DNA of 64,000 nt from JBMYZL01 sp049610385 (GCA_049610385.1 JBMYZL010000002.1:105648-169647); one strand, 5' to 3'; shown: positions 45,103 to 54,565, numbered from the stretch's first letter. The notes: generated by a model not told the origin, from the letters alone. Translations and numbers: made by a program.

Positions 45103-45110
45103 CGAAGATA
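45103..45110 (-). promoter_or_regulatory. -7 box for the methyltransferase gene
   Basis: The minus strand reads TATCTTCG, then TGGG, then the GTG start at 45098. It is placed 3 bp from the divergent tRNA-Val -33 element. Confidence 0.45.
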
Positions 45111-45113
45111 CAG

Positions 45114-45143
45114 TTGTGCGAATATTGATTTTGATTATCTTCG
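45114..45143 (+). promoter_or_regulatory. Promoter of tRNA-Val
   Basis: TTG at 45114-45116, 19 nt spacer, TATCTTCG at 45136-45143; the mature tRNA begins 11 nt downstream. Confidence 0.6.
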
Positions 45144-45154
45144 CACCCGCTTCG

Positions 45155-45232
45155 GGGCGATTAGCTCAGTTGGTTTAGAGCACCTCGTTTACACCGAGGG
45201 GGTCGGGAGTTCGAGTCTCTCATCGCCCACCA
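45155..45232 (+). tRNA. tRNA-Val (anticodon TAC)
   Basis: The acceptor stem GGGCGAT pairs with ATCGCCC (45222-45228), followed by A and an encoded CCA. The D arm has AGCTCAGTTGGTTTAGAGC. The anticodon arm is CCTCG-TTTACAC-CGAGG, giving anticodon TAC (Val). The T arm contains the standard GTTCGAGTC. All stems pair well. Confidence 0.95.
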
Positions 45233-45240
45233 GCAATAGA

Positions 45241-45268
45241 AAAAGCCACCCATGGATGGGTGGCTTTT
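45241..45268. terminator. Bidirectional terminator between tRNA-Val and a T9SS substrate gene
   Basis: AAAAGCCACCCAT and ATGGGTGGCTTTT form a perfect 13-bp inverted repeat with a 2-base centre. With flanking A and T runs it can stop transcription from the tRNA (plus) and from the convergent gene ending at 45307 (minus). Confidence 0.85.
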
Positions 45269-45306
45269 CTTGTGATTTCCTTTTGAGGAATAGGTGTTTT
45301 TCAGGG

Positions 45307-47547
45307 TTATCTCACAATTGTCAGCTCCCCTTGGAATGCAGCCCCATCTGAACGCCTCAAAATGTAATAGTATGTTCCTTCGGAGAGGGGCTTGCCATTG
45401 ATGCGGCCATCCCATCCGCCTCTGTAGTCTACATCCCTGAAGACTTGTGATCCCCAACGATTGTATACAGTCAATTCTGATCCAGGAAAACCTTCGATGC
45501 CGTCAATGCGGAAATAGTCATTTTTGCCGTCTGCATTGGGTGAAATCACATTCGGAATGTTGGTCTCACATGCTTCCACCTCCAAAGAAAAGGGGATTTC
45601 GGATCCGCATTGATCGACTGCAATGATCTGAATTACACCGGGTTGGACATTGGCCTCAAATTGCCCAAGATTCCCCAAGAAAATGACTGTAGAGTCCAAA
45701 ACGGCGTTGACTTCCACCAAAGCGGAGTCGCCAGCAATCCCGGTGATGACATCAATGTCACTGTATTGGTAGGTGAACCATGTGTATGTTCCTGGGACAT
45801 GTCCAGGCTCTCCGGGCCCAGGTACTTCTGCGATGCCCACGGCATTGGTCACGCCCAGGCACACCGTCTCACTCTCAATGGAGGGGGGTTGGTAAAGCGA
45901 GCCATTGAATGGCCAGATTTCGTTGAGTTCTGTTCCGCAGGCGTCCGTCACGGTCAGGAAAATGTCCGTGGATTCGACTTCGGTGATGATTTCTGAGATG
46001 CCATCACCTCCTGTGGACCAATCATATTCAAAGGGCCCAACCCCGGTTTCCAAAATAAATTGCAGCCCCACAGAATCACCCGGACAAACCGGCTCATTCA
46101 GTTGATCAATCAACCCATCCAGTGGCGGTGGTGGAACGTAGTCAATTTCAGCCTCCATTTCATTGCCACAGACATCTGTGACTGTGACAATCGCAGTGCC
46201 AGGGGTATTTGTGTTGTAAGTGAACGTGGACAAGGTGTCGTTGTTTCCAGTGGACCATTGGTAGCTGAAAGGCCCAAAACCGGAAACCGCTTCCACCCCC
46301 AATTCCACTTCACCATTGCAAATGCCCACCGTGCTCTCAAAGTCGAGCAATATCGGTTCAAAGTCCAGCAACACGAGTGTCGACGATTCAAAAACAGAAT
46401 CTCCACAAAGGTTGATGTAGAGGTATTCGATGGTGACGGTTTCTGCAGGTTCAGGAATGCCATCGTTGATGACCAGCAGAGGGATTTCATAGATGTTTTG
46501 GCCAACATCCATGATGATCTGGGAATCGATTTCCTCGTAATCTACACCATTCTCTGCGGTTCCTGTGATGGTGATGTTTAGGGTGTCAGCCGAAGTGGAG
46601 GTGGGACGAACGATTTGGAACACCGCATCATTGCAACTCTCTACCACGGTGGTGTCGCCGCCAAATACAATGTTGCCATTGATGGAAGCCGATGCCACGA
46701 TGTCAAATGCGTTGGAGGAGAAGGAGCCTTCTTCGAGCACCACAATGGATTCCAGGGCGGTATCGCTGCCGTCCGCAATGGCCAATTTGATGTGGTACGT
46801 TTCACCACATTCGATGGCATATTCGGCCACAAATGGAAATGTATAACCATTGATGCAAGCGCCGTTGTTGGACTGGTTGTCGATATAGTAGGCACTGTTT
46901 GTTTGAGAATTGACTGAACTGATGGTGATGGGCAGATTCGGGTCGCTTTCCGGAACACCTGCGATGTTGACGGCTCCTCCTGGGAAACCTGCAGGGCTTG
47001 CATATGGCCCTGTGATGCCGGGGCCGCTCAAAAAGAAGGCAAACACATCATTGTATTGGGTGTTGACCCAAGTCTCGTATTCGTCCGAGCCAAACACATA
47101 ATTGAACGATACACTGTCTCCGGCTGCAACGAAATCAAACTCCAAAACACAACCATCGTTGACACTCGAGACCGAGAAACTCTGGCCGATGAGTGGCGGG
47201 ACGGAATTGGCAATGTCGAGCAAGTCAGGGTCATTGAATCCAGTGCCCAGGCAATCGTTGCAAATTTCCAATTCGCAAGCCAAATTCACCGCGGCATCGG
47301 AACTCATGACCAAACCGCTTCCGATGGAAAAGTCATCCTCACCATTAGTCATGAAGCCCAATTGACTGCTCCCCCCGATGTAGGTGATGTTGAAAGCTTC
47401 CACGCCTTCGCCGAGCAAAATTTCATTGACATATTCGTCCAGAGTCAAACCTGATTCGATGGAGATTTGACCCCAGGCCGCCCCAAAAGAGCATCCCATC
47501 ACCACGAATAACCACTTGCCAGCGGACTTGATTGATGTCCAGTTCAT
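45307..47547 (-). CDS. Secreted protein with choice-of-anchor L and type B T9SS sorting domain
   Basis: The 746-residue protein has a signal peptide (core WLFVVMGCSFGAAWG). After it comes a choice-of-anchor L-like domain (about 35-270; NITYIGGSSQLGFMTNGEDD, GSGLVMSSDAAVN, SVSFNYVFGSDEYETWVNT). A Calx-beta-like domain (about 285-395) and one or two PKD-like domains (about 395-580) follow. The last 80 or so residues are the gliding-motility-associated C-terminal (type B T9SS) domain: NVISPNADGKNDYFRI, LTVYNRWGSQVF, WDGRINGKPLSEGTYYYIL. It is thus a probable T9SS cargo exported to the surface or medium. Its ligand or role is unknown. The upstream region (47548-47666) is shared with the divergent ATPase gene. 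Confidence 0.92.
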   Translation of the reverse strand: MNWTSIKSAGKWLFVVMGCSFGAAWGQISIESGLTLDEYVNEILLGEGVEAFNITYIGGSSQLGFMTNGEDDFSIGSGLVMSSDAAVNLACELEICNDCLGTGFNDPDLLDIANSVPPLIGQSFSVSSVNDGCVLEFDFVAAGDSVSFNYVFGSDEYETWVNTQYNDVFAFFLSGPGITGPYASPAGFPGGAVNIAGVPESDPNLPITISSVNSQTNSAYYIDNQSNNGACINGYTFPFVAEYAIECGETYHIKLAIADGSDTALESIVVLEEGSFSSNAFDIVASASINGNIVFGGDTTVVESCNDAVFQIVRPTSTSADTLNITITGTAENGVDYEEIDSQIIMDVGQNIYEIPLLVINDGIPEPAETVTIEYLYINLCGDSVFESSTLVLLDFEPILLDFESTVGICNGEVELGVEAVSGFGPFSYQWSTGNNDTLSTFTYNTNTPGTAIVTVTDVCGNEMEAEIDYVPPPPLDGLIDQLNEPVCPGDSVGLQFILETGVGPFEYDWSTGGDGISEIITEVESTDIFLTVTDACGTELNEIWPFNGSLYQPPSIESETVCLGVTNAVGIAEVPGPGEPGHVPGTYTWFTYQYSDIDVITGIAGDSALVEVNAVLDSTVIFLGNLGQFEANVQPGVIQIIAVDQCGSEIPFSLEVEACETNIPNVISPNADGKNDYFRIDGIEGFPGSELTVYNRWGSQVFRDVDYRGGWDGRINGKPLSEGTYYYILRRSDGAAFQGELTIVR

Positions 47548-47629
47548 TTGTTCACAGGATGTTCCGGCAGGTTGGCCGGAGGTTGTTTTGGCGTTTCAAC
47601 AGCCCAAACTTACACAAGTTGAGCACCGA

Positions 47630-47662
47630 TTTGAAATCCAGTGCATGGCTTGGGTACCTTTG
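47630..47662 (+). promoter_or_regulatory. Promoter of the LolD-like ATPase gene
   Basis: TTTG at 47630-47633, 21 nt spacer, TACCTTTG at 47655-47662, then GTCC and the ATG at 47667. This is the best full consensus in the window and predicts a leaderless transcript. Confidence 0.6.
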
Positions 47663-47666
47663 GTCC

Positions 47667-48359
47667 ATGGGGCAAACGCTGATTTCAGTTCGAGGGTTGC
47701 GCAAGACATATGCCATCGGATCGGAAAAAGTCCATGCGCTTGATGGCTTGGATTTGGACATAGAAGCCGGTGAATATGTAGCCTTAATGGGGCCTTCAGG
47801 CAGCGGGAAATCAACATTGATGAACATTTTGGGCTGCTTGGATTCTCCCACTTCGGGCAATTATCGCTTGAATCAACAAGAAGTGGCGCAAATGGAGGAG
47901 GATGCTTTGGCTGAAATCCGCAATCGAGAGATTGGTTTTGTGTTCCAAACCTTCAATCTGTTGCCCAGGTATTCAGCCTTGGAAAATGTAGCCTTGCCAT
48001 TGATTTATGCGGGCCAAGCTCAATCCGCGCGTCGTGAGCGAGCTGCTGAGGTTTTGGATTTGGTGGGGTTGTCCGACCGGATGCACCACAAACCCAATGA
48101 GCTCAGCGGGGGGCAAAGGCAGCGTGTTGCGGTCGCTCGGGCCCTTGTGAATCGGCCGTCCTTGATTCTGGCAGATGAACCAACAGGCAACTTGGACACC
48201 GCAACTTCCATGGAAATCATGACCTTGTTCGGTGAGATCCAGGCTGCTGGGAATACGGTGCTGCTGGTGACCCACGAAGAAGACATTGCCGCATGTGCCC
48301 ACCGCATCATTCGGTTGCGTGATGGAAAGCTGGATGCTGAATCGATAGGAGGGGGGTGA
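47667..48359 (+). CDS. ABC transporter ATP-binding protein (LolD/MacB type)
   Basis: The 230-residue ATPase has Walker A MGPSGSGKST (Lys48), the Q-loop region FVFQTFNLLPRYSALENV, the signature LSGGQRQRVAVARAL, Walker B LILADEPTGNLD, and the switch His in LLVTHEED. The MacB/LolD/FtsE subclass is indicated by GCLDSPTSGNY and the length. No permease gene is next to it, so its membrane partner is encoded elsewhere and function (lipoprotein release or efflux) is open. ATG 47667 is preferred over earlier starts, which precede the promoter. Its stop overlaps a GTG that could start asnS. Confidence 0.93.
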   Translation: MGQTLISVRGLRKTYAIGSEKVHALDGLDLDIEAGEYVALMGPSGSGKSTLMNILGCLDSPTSGNYRLNQQEVAQMEEDALAEIRNREIGFVFQTFNLLPRYSALENVALPLIYAGQAQSARRERAAEVLDLVGLSDRMHHKPNELSGGQRQRVAVARALVNRPSLILADEPTGNLDTATSMEIMTLFGEIQAAGNTVLLVTHEEDIAACAHRIIRLRDGKLDAESIGGG

Positions 48360-48388
48360 AGACCGATTCCTGCCGTTTCTTTGCAACC

Positions 48389-49819
48389 ATGGAACGCAAA
48401 CGCATCATCCATCTGCGGGACGAAGCGCAGATCGGCTCGACAGTCACGGTTTGTGGTTGGGTGAGAACCTTTCGGAATGACACTTTCTTGGCCATCAACG
48501 ATGGGTCTTGTTTGGACAATCTTCAACTTGTGATTGATCGGGACAACACGCCTGATGCGTTGAAGAAAAGACTGACCACAGGTGCCGCGGTTTGTGCAAC
48601 CGGTTTGCTCAAGGCCTCCCAAGGGCGTGGACAAGTCACAGAGTTGGAGGTTGAATTGTTGGAGGTGTTGGGTGACGCGGATCCAGAAGCATACCCCATT
48701 CAAATGAAGAAGCACAGCATGGAGTTTCTTCGGGAAAAAGCCCATTTGCGGTTCCGAACCAACACTTTTGGCGCCGTTTTCCGCGTGCGACATGCCTTGA
48801 ATTTTGCCATCCACAAGTTTTTTACCGATCGTGGATTTTTCCAATTGCACACCCCGATTATCACGGGTAGCGATGCAGAGGGTGCGGGTGAAATGTTTCG
48901 GGTGACGACCTTGGACCCAGCACAACCTCCCATGACAGAATCGGGAGAAGTTGATTTTCGTGAGGATTTTTTCGGTAAATCCGCAAATTTGACTGTCAGC
49001 GGTCAATTGGAAGCAGAGTTGGGGGCCATGGCGCTGGGCCAGGTGTATACATTTGGTCCCACCTTTCGGGCTGAAAACTCCAATACTTCAAGACATTTGG
49101 CAGAGTTTTGGATGATTGAGCCGGAAGTGGCCTTTGCAGATTTGAAGGACAACATGGCCTTGGCCACGGACTGTTTGAAGTCGGTCTTGGCTCAGGTGCT
49201 CGAGCGCTGTGATGATGATTTGTCTTTCTTGGAGAAACGAGAATTGGACTTGGAAAAATCCTTGCCCCAGAATGAACGGAATGACAAGCCATTGCGTGCA
49301 AGGCTCACCCAAGTTGTCGAAAGCGATTTTGTGCACATCACGTACACAGAAGCCATCGATTTGCTGCGCAATTCCAAACCATTCAAGAAGAAAAAATTCA
49401 AATACCCCGTGGAGTGGGGCATCGACCTGCAGAGTGAACATGAACGCTGGCTCGTGGAAAAGCATTTCAATGGCCCCGTCATCATTACGGATTATCCCGC
49501 AGGCATCAAAGCTTTTTACATGCGCGCCAATGACGATGGCAAAACGGTGGCTGCCATGGATGTGCTGGTTCCGGGCATTGGTGAAATCATCGGTGGAAGT
49601 CAACGGGAAGAGCGGCTGGACAAGTTGGAGCAAAAGTGCCAAGAGTTTGACATTCCGTCAGATCACGTTTGGTGGTATTTGGAGACTCGGAAGTTTGGAA
49701 CAGCAGAACATGCAGGATTTGGCATGGGATTTGAACGTTTGGTGATGTACGCCACCGGCATGACCAATATCCGTGACGTCATTCCTTTCCCACGAACGCC
49801 GCAAAACGCGGAGTTTTAA
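48389..49819 (+). CDS. asnS: Asparaginyl-tRNA synthetase
   Basis: The 476-residue class IIb synthetase has an N-terminal OB anticodon-binding domain (about 1-105; VTVCGWVRTFRNDTFLAINDG) and the catalytic domain with motif 2 (FGPTFRAENSNTSRHLAEFWMIEPE) and motif 3 (GFGMGFERLVMY). The Asn-type discrimination is supported by the overall length and ITGSDAEGAGEMF. ATG 48389 gives the usual start; a GTG at 48356 overlapping the ATPase stop would add 11 residues. A near-match -7 box TTTCTTTG lies 5 nt before 48389. rpoN begins 18 bp downstream. Confidence 0.96.
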   Translation: MERKRIIHLRDEAQIGSTVTVCGWVRTFRNDTFLAINDGSCLDNLQLVIDRDNTPDALKKRLTTGAAVCATGLLKASQGRGQVTELEVELLEVLGDADPEAYPIQMKKHSMEFLREKAHLRFRTNTFGAVFRVRHALNFAIHKFFTDRGFFQLHTPIITGSDAEGAGEMFRVTTLDPAQPPMTESGEVDFREDFFGKSANLTVSGQLEAELGAMALGQVYTFGPTFRAENSNTSRHLAEFWMIEPEVAFADLKDNMALATDCLKSVLAQVLERCDDDLSFLEKRELDLEKSLPQNERNDKPLRARLTQVVESDFVHITYTEAIDLLRNSKPFKKKKFKYPVEWGIDLQSEHERWLVEKHFNGPVIITDYPAGIKAFYMRANDDGKTVAAMDVLVPGIGEIIGGSQREERLDKLEQKCQEFDIPSDHVWWYLETRKFGTAEHAGFGMGFERLVMYATGMTNIRDVIPFPRTPQNAEF

Positions 49820-49837
49820 ACCCATCAGCGGACGCTC

Positions 49838-51310
49838 ATGCTCAAACAGTCCCTTCAGCAAAAGCTTCTGGCGAAGCTGTCTCCTCAGCAAATTCAGCTG
49901 ATCAAATTGCTGCAGGTACCCACCATGGAATTGGAGGCTCGAATCAAGGAGGAACTCGAGGCGAATCCGGCGTTGGAGGAGGGAGGTGAGTCAGAGCCTG
50001 ATGCTCCAGAGGATGGAGAGGACCCCAGGGAATCGTCAGAATCTTTGGAGGAATTTGATTTTGATGAATACCTCGATGATGAAACACCGGATTACCGGTT
50101 GAGTGCAAGGAATCATGGAGCCGATGATGACGATCGTGTTGTGCCATTCGCTTCTGGGACTACGTTCCAAGAACTTCTGGCGTCACAACTGGGCATGCTG
50201 GTGATTTCGGAGGAAGAACGACAATGGGCTGAATTGCTGATAGGATACCTGGACGAATCGGGCTATTTAAGGCGGGATATGCAGAGCATCGTGAACGATT
50301 TGGCATTTACCCAAGGCATTGAAGTGGAGACTGCAGTGCTCGAACGCGCACTGTCAAACGTGCAATCACTCGATCCGGCGGGTGTGGGTGCAAGGGATTT
50401 GCGGGAATGCCTGTTGCTGCAATTGCGTCGCAAGTTTGAGGAGAATGCGGGGCAAAGCTTGTCCCGGTCCATTGCCCAGCGGGTTGCCTTGGAGATTTTG
50501 GAACACCATTTTGAACGGTTCACCAAGAAGCACTACGATCGCATCCGGAAAGCCCTCGATATGGACGAGGATGGCCTTCGTGAGGCCCTAGCTGAAATTA
50601 CCAAACTCAATCCCAAACCAGGAAACGCGGGTCGCGACTCGTCGCGCTCATCTGGCATTCAACATGTCGTCCCGGATTTCATGCTGAGCGTGGACGACGA
50701 TGAGGTCAGGTTACAATTGAACATGCGCAATGCCCCCGAATTGCGGATATCGCCGCAGTATCGGGAAATGATGCAGACTTATTCGAGTGGTGCCAAGCAG
50801 GATGCTGCTCAGCGAGAGGCGTTGGCTTTTGTGAAGCAAAAAGTGGACGCCGCCAAGTGGTTTGTGGACGCCATTCAACAACGTCACAAAACGCTTGAAT
50901 TGACCATGCGTGCCATCGTGGCCCACCAACATGATTACTTTTTGACCGGGGATGAGGCGGACTTGAAGCCCATGATTCTCAAAGACATCGCGGATCGAAT
51001 CGACATGGACATCAGTACGGTTTCTCGGGTAGCGAACAGCAAATATGTCCAAACCCCATACGGGACATTCCTTTTGAAGTCATTTTTCAGTGAGGGCTTG
51101 ACCACGGAAACGGGTGAGGAGGTGAGTTCAAGGGAGGTGAAAAAGATTTTAACTGAAGCCATCGAAGGAGAAGACAAAAAAAAGCCATTAACGGACGAGA
51201 AATTGGGCAAATTGCTCAATGACAAAGGGTACAATATCGCCCGCCGAACGGTGGCCAAATACAGGGAGCAATTGGGCATTCCCGTAGCTCGATTGCGCAA
51301 AGAAATCTGA
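49838..51310 (+). CDS. rpoN: RNA polymerase sigma-54 factor
   Basis: The 490-residue protein has the glutamine-rich activator-interacting region (QSLQQKLLAKLSPQQIQLIKLLQVPTMELEARI), an acidic spacer (about 45-90), the core-binding domain, the helix-turn-helix region around TVSRVANSKYVQTPYGTFLLK and the C-terminal RpoN box, here ARRTVAKYREQLGIP. Sigma-54 transcribes -24/-12 promoters with AAA+ activators. No such activator is in the window. The PAP2-like gene starts immediately after the stop. Confidence 0.97.
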   Translation: MLKQSLQQKLLAKLSPQQIQLIKLLQVPTMELEARIKEELEANPALEEGGESEPDAPEDGEDPRESSESLEEFDFDEYLDDETPDYRLSARNHGADDDDRVVPFASGTTFQELLASQLGMLVISEEERQWAELLIGYLDESGYLRRDMQSIVNDLAFTQGIEVETAVLERALSNVQSLDPAGVGARDLRECLLLQLRRKFEENAGQSLSRSIAQRVALEILEHHFERFTKKHYDRIRKALDMDEDGLREALAEITKLNPKPGNAGRDSSRSSGIQHVVPDFMLSVDDDEVRLQLNMRNAPELRISPQYREMMQTYSSGAKQDAAQREALAFVKQKVDAAKWFVDAIQQRHKTLELTMRAIVAHQHDYFLTGDEADLKPMILKDIADRIDMDISTVSRVANSKYVQTPYGTFLLKSFFSEGLTTETGEEVSSREVKKILTEAIEGEDKKKPLTDEKLGKLLNDKGYNIARRTVAKYREQLGIPVARLRKEI

Positions 51311-51964
51311 ATGTCAAGCGAATCCAGTTTGAGCCGGCCAAGATGGGCAGTCCTTGTGTCGACGGTTTTTCATCCGTTTTTGATGCCGCTCTATACACTT
51401 TGTCTGCTTTTTTTCAGTGATCCTTTGTTGCACCTGTATCCCGCGGCATTTATCTATTTGTTGGTGGTCATGTTGATCAATACGATGGCGCCAGCCATTT
51501 CCCTCTATGTGATGTACCGGCGGGGAGTCATTGACGATCTGGACATTCGGAGTCGAGGCCAAAGACCCCTGCCCTTCCTCGTGGTTTTGGCCTATTATCT
51601 CTTGACTTGGTTCGTGGTCAGCGGTGGTGACAATGCGACATTCGTGCCTCACATCTATTTGGGGCTTGTTGTGGCCCTTATTGCCGCCATAGGAGGTGCC
51701 GTAATCATCACACGTGCGTTCAAATTGAGCATGCACGGCATGGGGACAGGGGGTTGTTTGGGGGCATTGGTCGGCGTGCAATGTCTTCATTTCTCCCCAA
51801 CCGTGAGCCTCAATATGGGGCTTATTTTGCTTTGTGGTCTCGTGGGATGGAGTCGCATCGCACTCGGCGTGCACACGCACAAGGAGGTTTATGCAGGGAC
51901 ACTTTATGGCTTTGTGGTTGTGTTTGGGGTGCTTTTGGGGATGAGCACTTTTGACCCCATTTAA
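51311..51964 (+). CDS. PAP2-superfamily-like membrane protein
   Basis: The 217-residue protein has about six membrane segments. Elements of the PAP2 phosphatase signature are present in order: RSRGQRPLPF (motif 1-like KX6RP), LSMHGMGTGG (motif 2-like, with SMHG in place of PSGH) and SRIALGVHTHKEVYAG (motif 3-like SRX5HX3D, with Glu/Val variation). Family members dephosphorylate undecaprenyl pyrophosphate or phospholipids. Because motif residues vary, activity is uncertain. It begins one base after the rpoN stop and ends 4 bp before the convergent galE gene. Confidence 0.7.
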   Translation: MSSESSLSRPRWAVLVSTVFHPFLMPLYTLCLLFFSDPLLHLYPAAFIYLLVVMLINTMAPAISLYVMYRRGVIDDLDIRSRGQRPLPFLVVLAYYLLTWFVVSGGDNATFVPHIYLGLVVALIAAIGGAVIITRAFKLSMHGMGTGGCLGALVGVQCLHFSPTVSLNMGLILLCGLVGWSRIALGVHTHKEVYAGTLYGFVVVFGVLLGMSTFDPI

Positions 51965-51967
51965 CCT

Positions 51968-53035
51968 TCAAGAAACCTCTTGGATGCTGCCAGCGCCTTG
52001 TTGCCATCGCCAAGCGTCTTCCAAAGCGTCACCCAAGGATTTTTGAGCGGACCAGCCCAACAATTTCTTGGCTTTGTCAGCTTTTGCATAAATCGCGACC
52101 ACATCGCCCGATCGACGAGGTCCAAACCGATGCGGAACCCTGACGCCATTGACTGCTTCAAAGGTCTGGATGACTTCCTTGACGCTGCTTCCCTTTCCGG
52201 TGCCCAGATTGAAGGGCTCACAGATGGCTTCCTGCTCTTTTTTGTCTGCACTTGGCTGAAGAAGCCAATCCATGGAGGCCACATGAGCCTCGGCCAAATC
52301 CACCACGTGAATGTAATCACGAATGCACGTTCCATCGGCCGTGGGGTAGTCTTGACCAAAAACGGTCAAAGGTTCACATTCCCCAGCTGAAGCCCGGGTG
52401 AGAAATGGAATGAGGTTGTTGGGATTCCCCAAGGGCTGTTCACCTATCAACCCTGAAGGATGTGCCCCGATGGGATTGAAATAACGAAGAAGTGTAACCC
52501 TCAACTCCGGCTGTGCAATCACGACATCTTGAATCAAACGTTCGCAGGCCTGTTTGGTAAATCCGTAAGGGGATTCTGCTGGCAATATGGGAGCGAATTC
52601 ATCGACAGGGATGTGTTCAGGTTCACCATAAACCGTACAACTGGAAGAGAAGACCAATCGATTGACGCCATATTGCCCCATGATTTGAAGCAAACTGGCT
52701 GTGGAGCCGATGTTGTTTTGGAAATAGTCAATTGGGCGTTCGACGCTTTCTCCAACCGATTTGTATGCCGCAAAATGAATTGCCCCTTCGATGGGACGGC
52801 CAGATTCCTGCGCCTCGTTGAAAATCCAGTCGAGCCCTTTGGTATCCCGACAATCCACGTTGTGAAATGGAATCTTGGCATTCAAAATGGTTTGGATGCC
52901 ATCGAGAGCGCTGAGTGAGGAATTGGACAGGTTGTCAACGATGATCGGTTCGTAGCCTGCTTGATGCAAAGCCACTACGGTGTGTGAGCCGATATATCCA
53001 ACGCCGCCTGTTACCAAAATTTTTCCTCTTTCCAT
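51968..53035 (-). CDS. galE: UDP-glucose 4-epimerase
   Basis: The 355-residue extended SDR enzyme has the NAD-binding TGGVGYIGSH near the N-terminus, IHFAAYKSVGESVERP, the catalytic YGFTK (YXXXK) with the preceding FSSSCTVYGEP, and FNPIGAHPSGLIGE. The C-terminal GTGKGSSVKEVI and the trp/Asn sugar pocket are typical. It provides UDP-galactose for surface polysaccharide synthesis. ATG 53035 follows a perfect -7 box by 4 nt, so leaderless transcription is likely. Confidence 0.94.
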   Translation of the reverse strand: MERGKILVTGGVGYIGSHTVVALHQAGYEPIIVDNLSNSSLSALDGIQTILNAKIPFHNVDCRDTKGLDWIFNEAQESGRPIEGAIHFAAYKSVGESVERPIDYFQNNIGSTASLLQIMGQYGVNRLVFSSSCTVYGEPEHIPVDEFAPILPAESPYGFTKQACERLIQDVVIAQPELRVTLLRYFNPIGAHPSGLIGEQPLGNPNNLIPFLTRASAGECEPLTVFGQDYPTADGTCIRDYIHVVDLAEAHVASMDWLLQPSADKKEQEAICEPFNLGTGKGSSVKEVIQTFEAVNGVRVPHRFGPRRSGDVVAIYAKADKAKKLLGWSAQKSLGDALEDAWRWQQGAGSIQEVS

Positions 53036-53039
53036 AAAT

Positions 53040-53047
53040 CAAAAATA
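53040..53047 (-). promoter_or_regulatory. -7 box for galE
   Basis: The minus strand reads TATTTTTG (TAnnTTTG), ending 4 nt before the galE ATG. No clear -33 element is seen. Confidence 0.45.
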
Positions 53048-53068
53048 GGGACATCTAACTTGAGTCAC

Positions 53069-54481
53069 ATGACGAAGGGACGATTTACAAAGGCGGATCG
53101 CGTGGGTTTTGAACAACGTTCTGTTTTGGAGAATGAAGTGCAACAACAGCTCCAAAAACTGATTCAAGGGAGTCAAAAGTTGAATGCAATTCGTCCTTGT
53201 AAAATAGAGGATGGTATTTCATTATATAATGAAAATGATAAAAATATTTACATTAAATATTTTCATTTAAGATTGAAATTGAGGGCGAGATATACTCAAT
53301 TTATTCCTGCATCAGGAGCGGCATCAAGGATGTTCAAGCCACTGTATCAAAATCTCGATTCAAAGACTAAAACCATTTTAAAACAGCATTGGCAAGAATT
53401 TCCATTCTCAAAGGAAATGATAAAATTTTTGCCCTATGAAAACATCAAACCCGAAGAGATTGCCAAATCAATTACAGATGAAAATGGAGGTTTGGGATTG
53501 CCTCATATCCCCAAAGGTTGTGTGCCATTTCATGCCTATCCAGATGGTGATTGCCGAAGCTCATTCGAGGAGCATGCCATCGAATGGAATGCATGCTCGA
53601 GTGGAAAAGGAAGCTTGGTTTTTACCATTCAAAACGCCTTCAGAGCCCAAGTCGAGGCCCTGTTGACTCCTTTTTCAATGGATTGGTCCTTGGATGTCCA
53701 ACATCCAGCGACCGACACCATTGCCTGGGATTTGACTCAGAATGACTTGTTGCGAGATGCGGATGGAACATTGGTGTGGCGGCCAGGTGGCCATGGCGCA
53801 TTGCTCAAAAACCTCAATTCTGTTGCTGCTGACTTGGTGTTCCTGCGGAACATCGACAATGTTGTGGATGAATCACAGATGTCTTTTCGCAATCGTTGGC
53901 AGCAAATCATGGGAGGTCGAGCGTTGCAATTGGCAGACGAACGGGATGAGATTGTTCGCGAGTTGCGTGAGCAAATTCCCCAAGCCAAATTGCGTGCTCG
54001 GGCATTTCTGTCACCTTTTCTGGTCATGAAGGAATTGCCGGATTCTTTTGAAGCTTGGGAGCATCAAGTCAACCGGCCCATTCGTGTGGCTGGGGTTGTT
54101 CTGAACGCTGGACAGCCTGGAGGAGGTCCGTTTTGGATCAAGGGTGAGGATGGACATGTGCGCCCCGGCATTGCCGAATCTGGGGAATTGCATGATGGAA
54201 TGATGACATCGGGAACCCATTTCAATCCAGTTGATATGGCCTGTGTCATGCGGAATTCGGAGGGGCATCCATTTGATTTGACGGATTTTGCGGATGCCAG
54301 TTCCTTTTTTACAGCCGAAAAGACCTTGGGTTCGAAACCCATTCGAATCTTGGAGCGTCCTGGTTTGTGGAATGGTGGAATGTCGGGCTGGTTGACAGAA
54401 TTTGTGGAAATTCCATCGGAATTGTTTGCCCCGGTCAAGAGCCTATTTGATCTTCTGGACCGCCGGCCGGTTAAGGCTTGA
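53069..54481 (+). CDS. DUF4301 family protein (nucleotidyltransferase-like)
   Basis: The 470-residue protein matches the DUF4301 family as I recognise it. The block TQFIPASGAASRMFKPL near residue 75-90 resembles the dinucleotide-binding loop of sugar nucleotidyltransferases, and LVFLRNIDNV near 262-272 the metal-binding segment. Further conserved blocks include WRPGGHGALLKNLN and AGVVLNAGQPGGGPFWI. Proximity to galE suggests a sugar or cell-envelope role, but no reaction is known. ATG 53069 is preferred over TTG 53060. The stretch 53190-53420 is markedly AT-rich (Asn/Lys/Ile-rich residues) compared with the rest of the gene and its neighbours. Confidence 0.82.
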   Translation: MTKGRFTKADRVGFEQRSVLENEVQQQLQKLIQGSQKLNAIRPCKIEDGISLYNENDKNIYIKYFHLRLKLRARYTQFIPASGAASRMFKPLYQNLDSKTKTILKQHWQEFPFSKEMIKFLPYENIKPEEIAKSITDENGGLGLPHIPKGCVPFHAYPDGDCRSSFEEHAIEWNACSSGKGSLVFTIQNAFRAQVEALLTPFSMDWSLDVQHPATDTIAWDLTQNDLLRDADGTLVWRPGGHGALLKNLNSVAADLVFLRNIDNVVDESQMSFRNRWQQIMGGRALQLADERDEIVRELREQIPQAKLRARAFLSPFLVMKELPDSFEAWEHQVNRPIRVAGVVLNAGQPGGGPFWIKGEDGHVRPGIAESGELHDGMMTSGTHFNPVDMACVMRNSEGHPFDLTDFADASSFFTAEKTLGSKPIRILERPGLWNGGMSGWLTEFVEIPSELFAPVKSLFDLLDRRPVKA

Positions 54482-54502
54482 CGTGCTGTGGGGCTGAGTT
54501 TC

Positions 54503-54539
54503 AAAAAAAACAGGCGCCACCGAATGTCGGTAACGCCTG
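54503..54539 (-). terminator. Terminator of the type A T9SS substrate gene
   Basis: CAGGCG and CGCCTG with inner ACCGA and TCGGT form a two-part hairpin (54511-54539). On the minus strand it is followed by eight T residues (54503-54510). It ends the gene that stops at 54566. Confidence 0.85.
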
Positions 54540-54565
54540 CTCATGGGGTGATATTTGGAATCTAA

